Part shown: piece after piece, positions 13,047 to 13,204 of the stretch
Numbering within the stretch: the stretch's first letter is position 1
How the letters are laid out: each line of letters opens with the position of its first letter
From: Acidobacteriota bacterium
GTDB taxonomy: Bacteria > Acidobacteriota > Blastocatellia > Pyrinomonadales > Pyrinomonadaceae
Direction: 5' to 3'
Length of the DNA stretch: 13,204 nucleotides
NCBI GenBank assembly: GCA_003222935.1
Contig: QHXL01000328.1
Span: 469-13,672, forward strand
Program-made: the position numbers and the translations under genes
Notes under the pieces: generated by a model
What the model was told of the DNA's origin: nothing
Seen by the model: only the letters and a program-made list of their open reading frames with translations
The model's database searches: none

Positions 13047-13204
13047 ATGGAAACGCATCAAGATCACACTCATAAAACACTGCGATTCGTGCTCATGGCC
13101 CTACTACTGCTGATACTGCTGGTCCTTCAGGGCCCATGCGCGATATCAACTGCTTCTGAAAACAACCTGCAAACAATTCACTATGCGAGTGATCCGAACC
13201 AGGG
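13047..13204 (+). CDS. N-terminus of a secreted or membrane-anchored protein, runs off window
   Basis: An ATG at 13047 follows GGAGG with good spacing and opens a frame to the window end (52 codons). It starts with a His-rich segment (METHQDHTHKTLRF), then a strongly hydrophobic stretch (VLMALLLLILLVL, about 15-27) and a soluble part (ISTASENNLQTIHYASDPN). The hydrophobic stretch is a signal peptide or membrane anchor. A Cys at residue 31 (QGPC) is not a proper lipobox. Too little is present to name a family. Confidence 0.7.
   Translation, partial: METHQDHTHKTLRFVLMALLLLILLVLQGPCAISTASENNLQTIHYASDPNQ

Overview
The window looks like chromosomal DNA of a Gram-negative, heterotrophic bacterium, most likely an acidobacterium of the Blastocatellia type. 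This is inference. It rests on an Oar-like TonB-dependent receptor (carboxypeptidase-regulatory domain, plug, barrel), several secreted or outer-membrane proteins with signal peptides, GC content near 50 percent, a stand-alone LigD-type polymerase domain and a partner-switching regulatory cluster. I see no tRNA, rRNA, CRISPR array, transposase or phage gene.

Left part (1-3536), all on the minus strand. A secreted protein of unknown function runs off the left edge. It is preceded in transcription order by a DUF2062 membrane protein, then by a partner-switch cluster (GHKL anti-sigma kinase and two tandem STAS anti-sigma antagonists about 68 percent identical to each other), and furthest upstream by a single-domain response regulator. 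No sigma factor or PP2C phosphatase is present, so the target of the switch lies elsewhere.

Middle part (3697-9888). aroA and aroK form a plus-strand pair for the shikimate pathway and carry class II EPSP-synthase motifs. They converge on an Oar-like TonB-dependent receptor on the minus strand, with a perfect 11-bp hairpin between the stop codons. The receptor is split by one net extra base into an N-terminal and a C-terminal reading frame. A compact four-run G-quadruplex motif lies just upstream of its start. Next on the minus strand is a pterin-dependent phenylalanine 4-hydroxylase, which makes tyrosine from phenylalanine; the window therefore holds three aromatic amino acid genes.

Right part (9889-13204). 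The 416-bp interval upstream of the phenylalanine hydroxylase has no long gene. It holds a strong intrinsic terminator on the minus strand, a promoter-like sequence, two tiny overlapping reading frames and an inverted element built from GTCAGTRG-like units. It could be an attenuator leader or an independent small RNA. Beyond it are a secreted TPR protein (minus), a small outer-membrane beta-barrel protein (plus), a LigD-type primase-polymerase (minus) and the start of a secreted or membrane-anchored protein (plus) that leaves the window. The barrel and polymerase genes overlap tail to tail by four bases, and the barrel gene's apparent terminator lies inside the polymerase coding sequence, over the codons of its GDPW motif.
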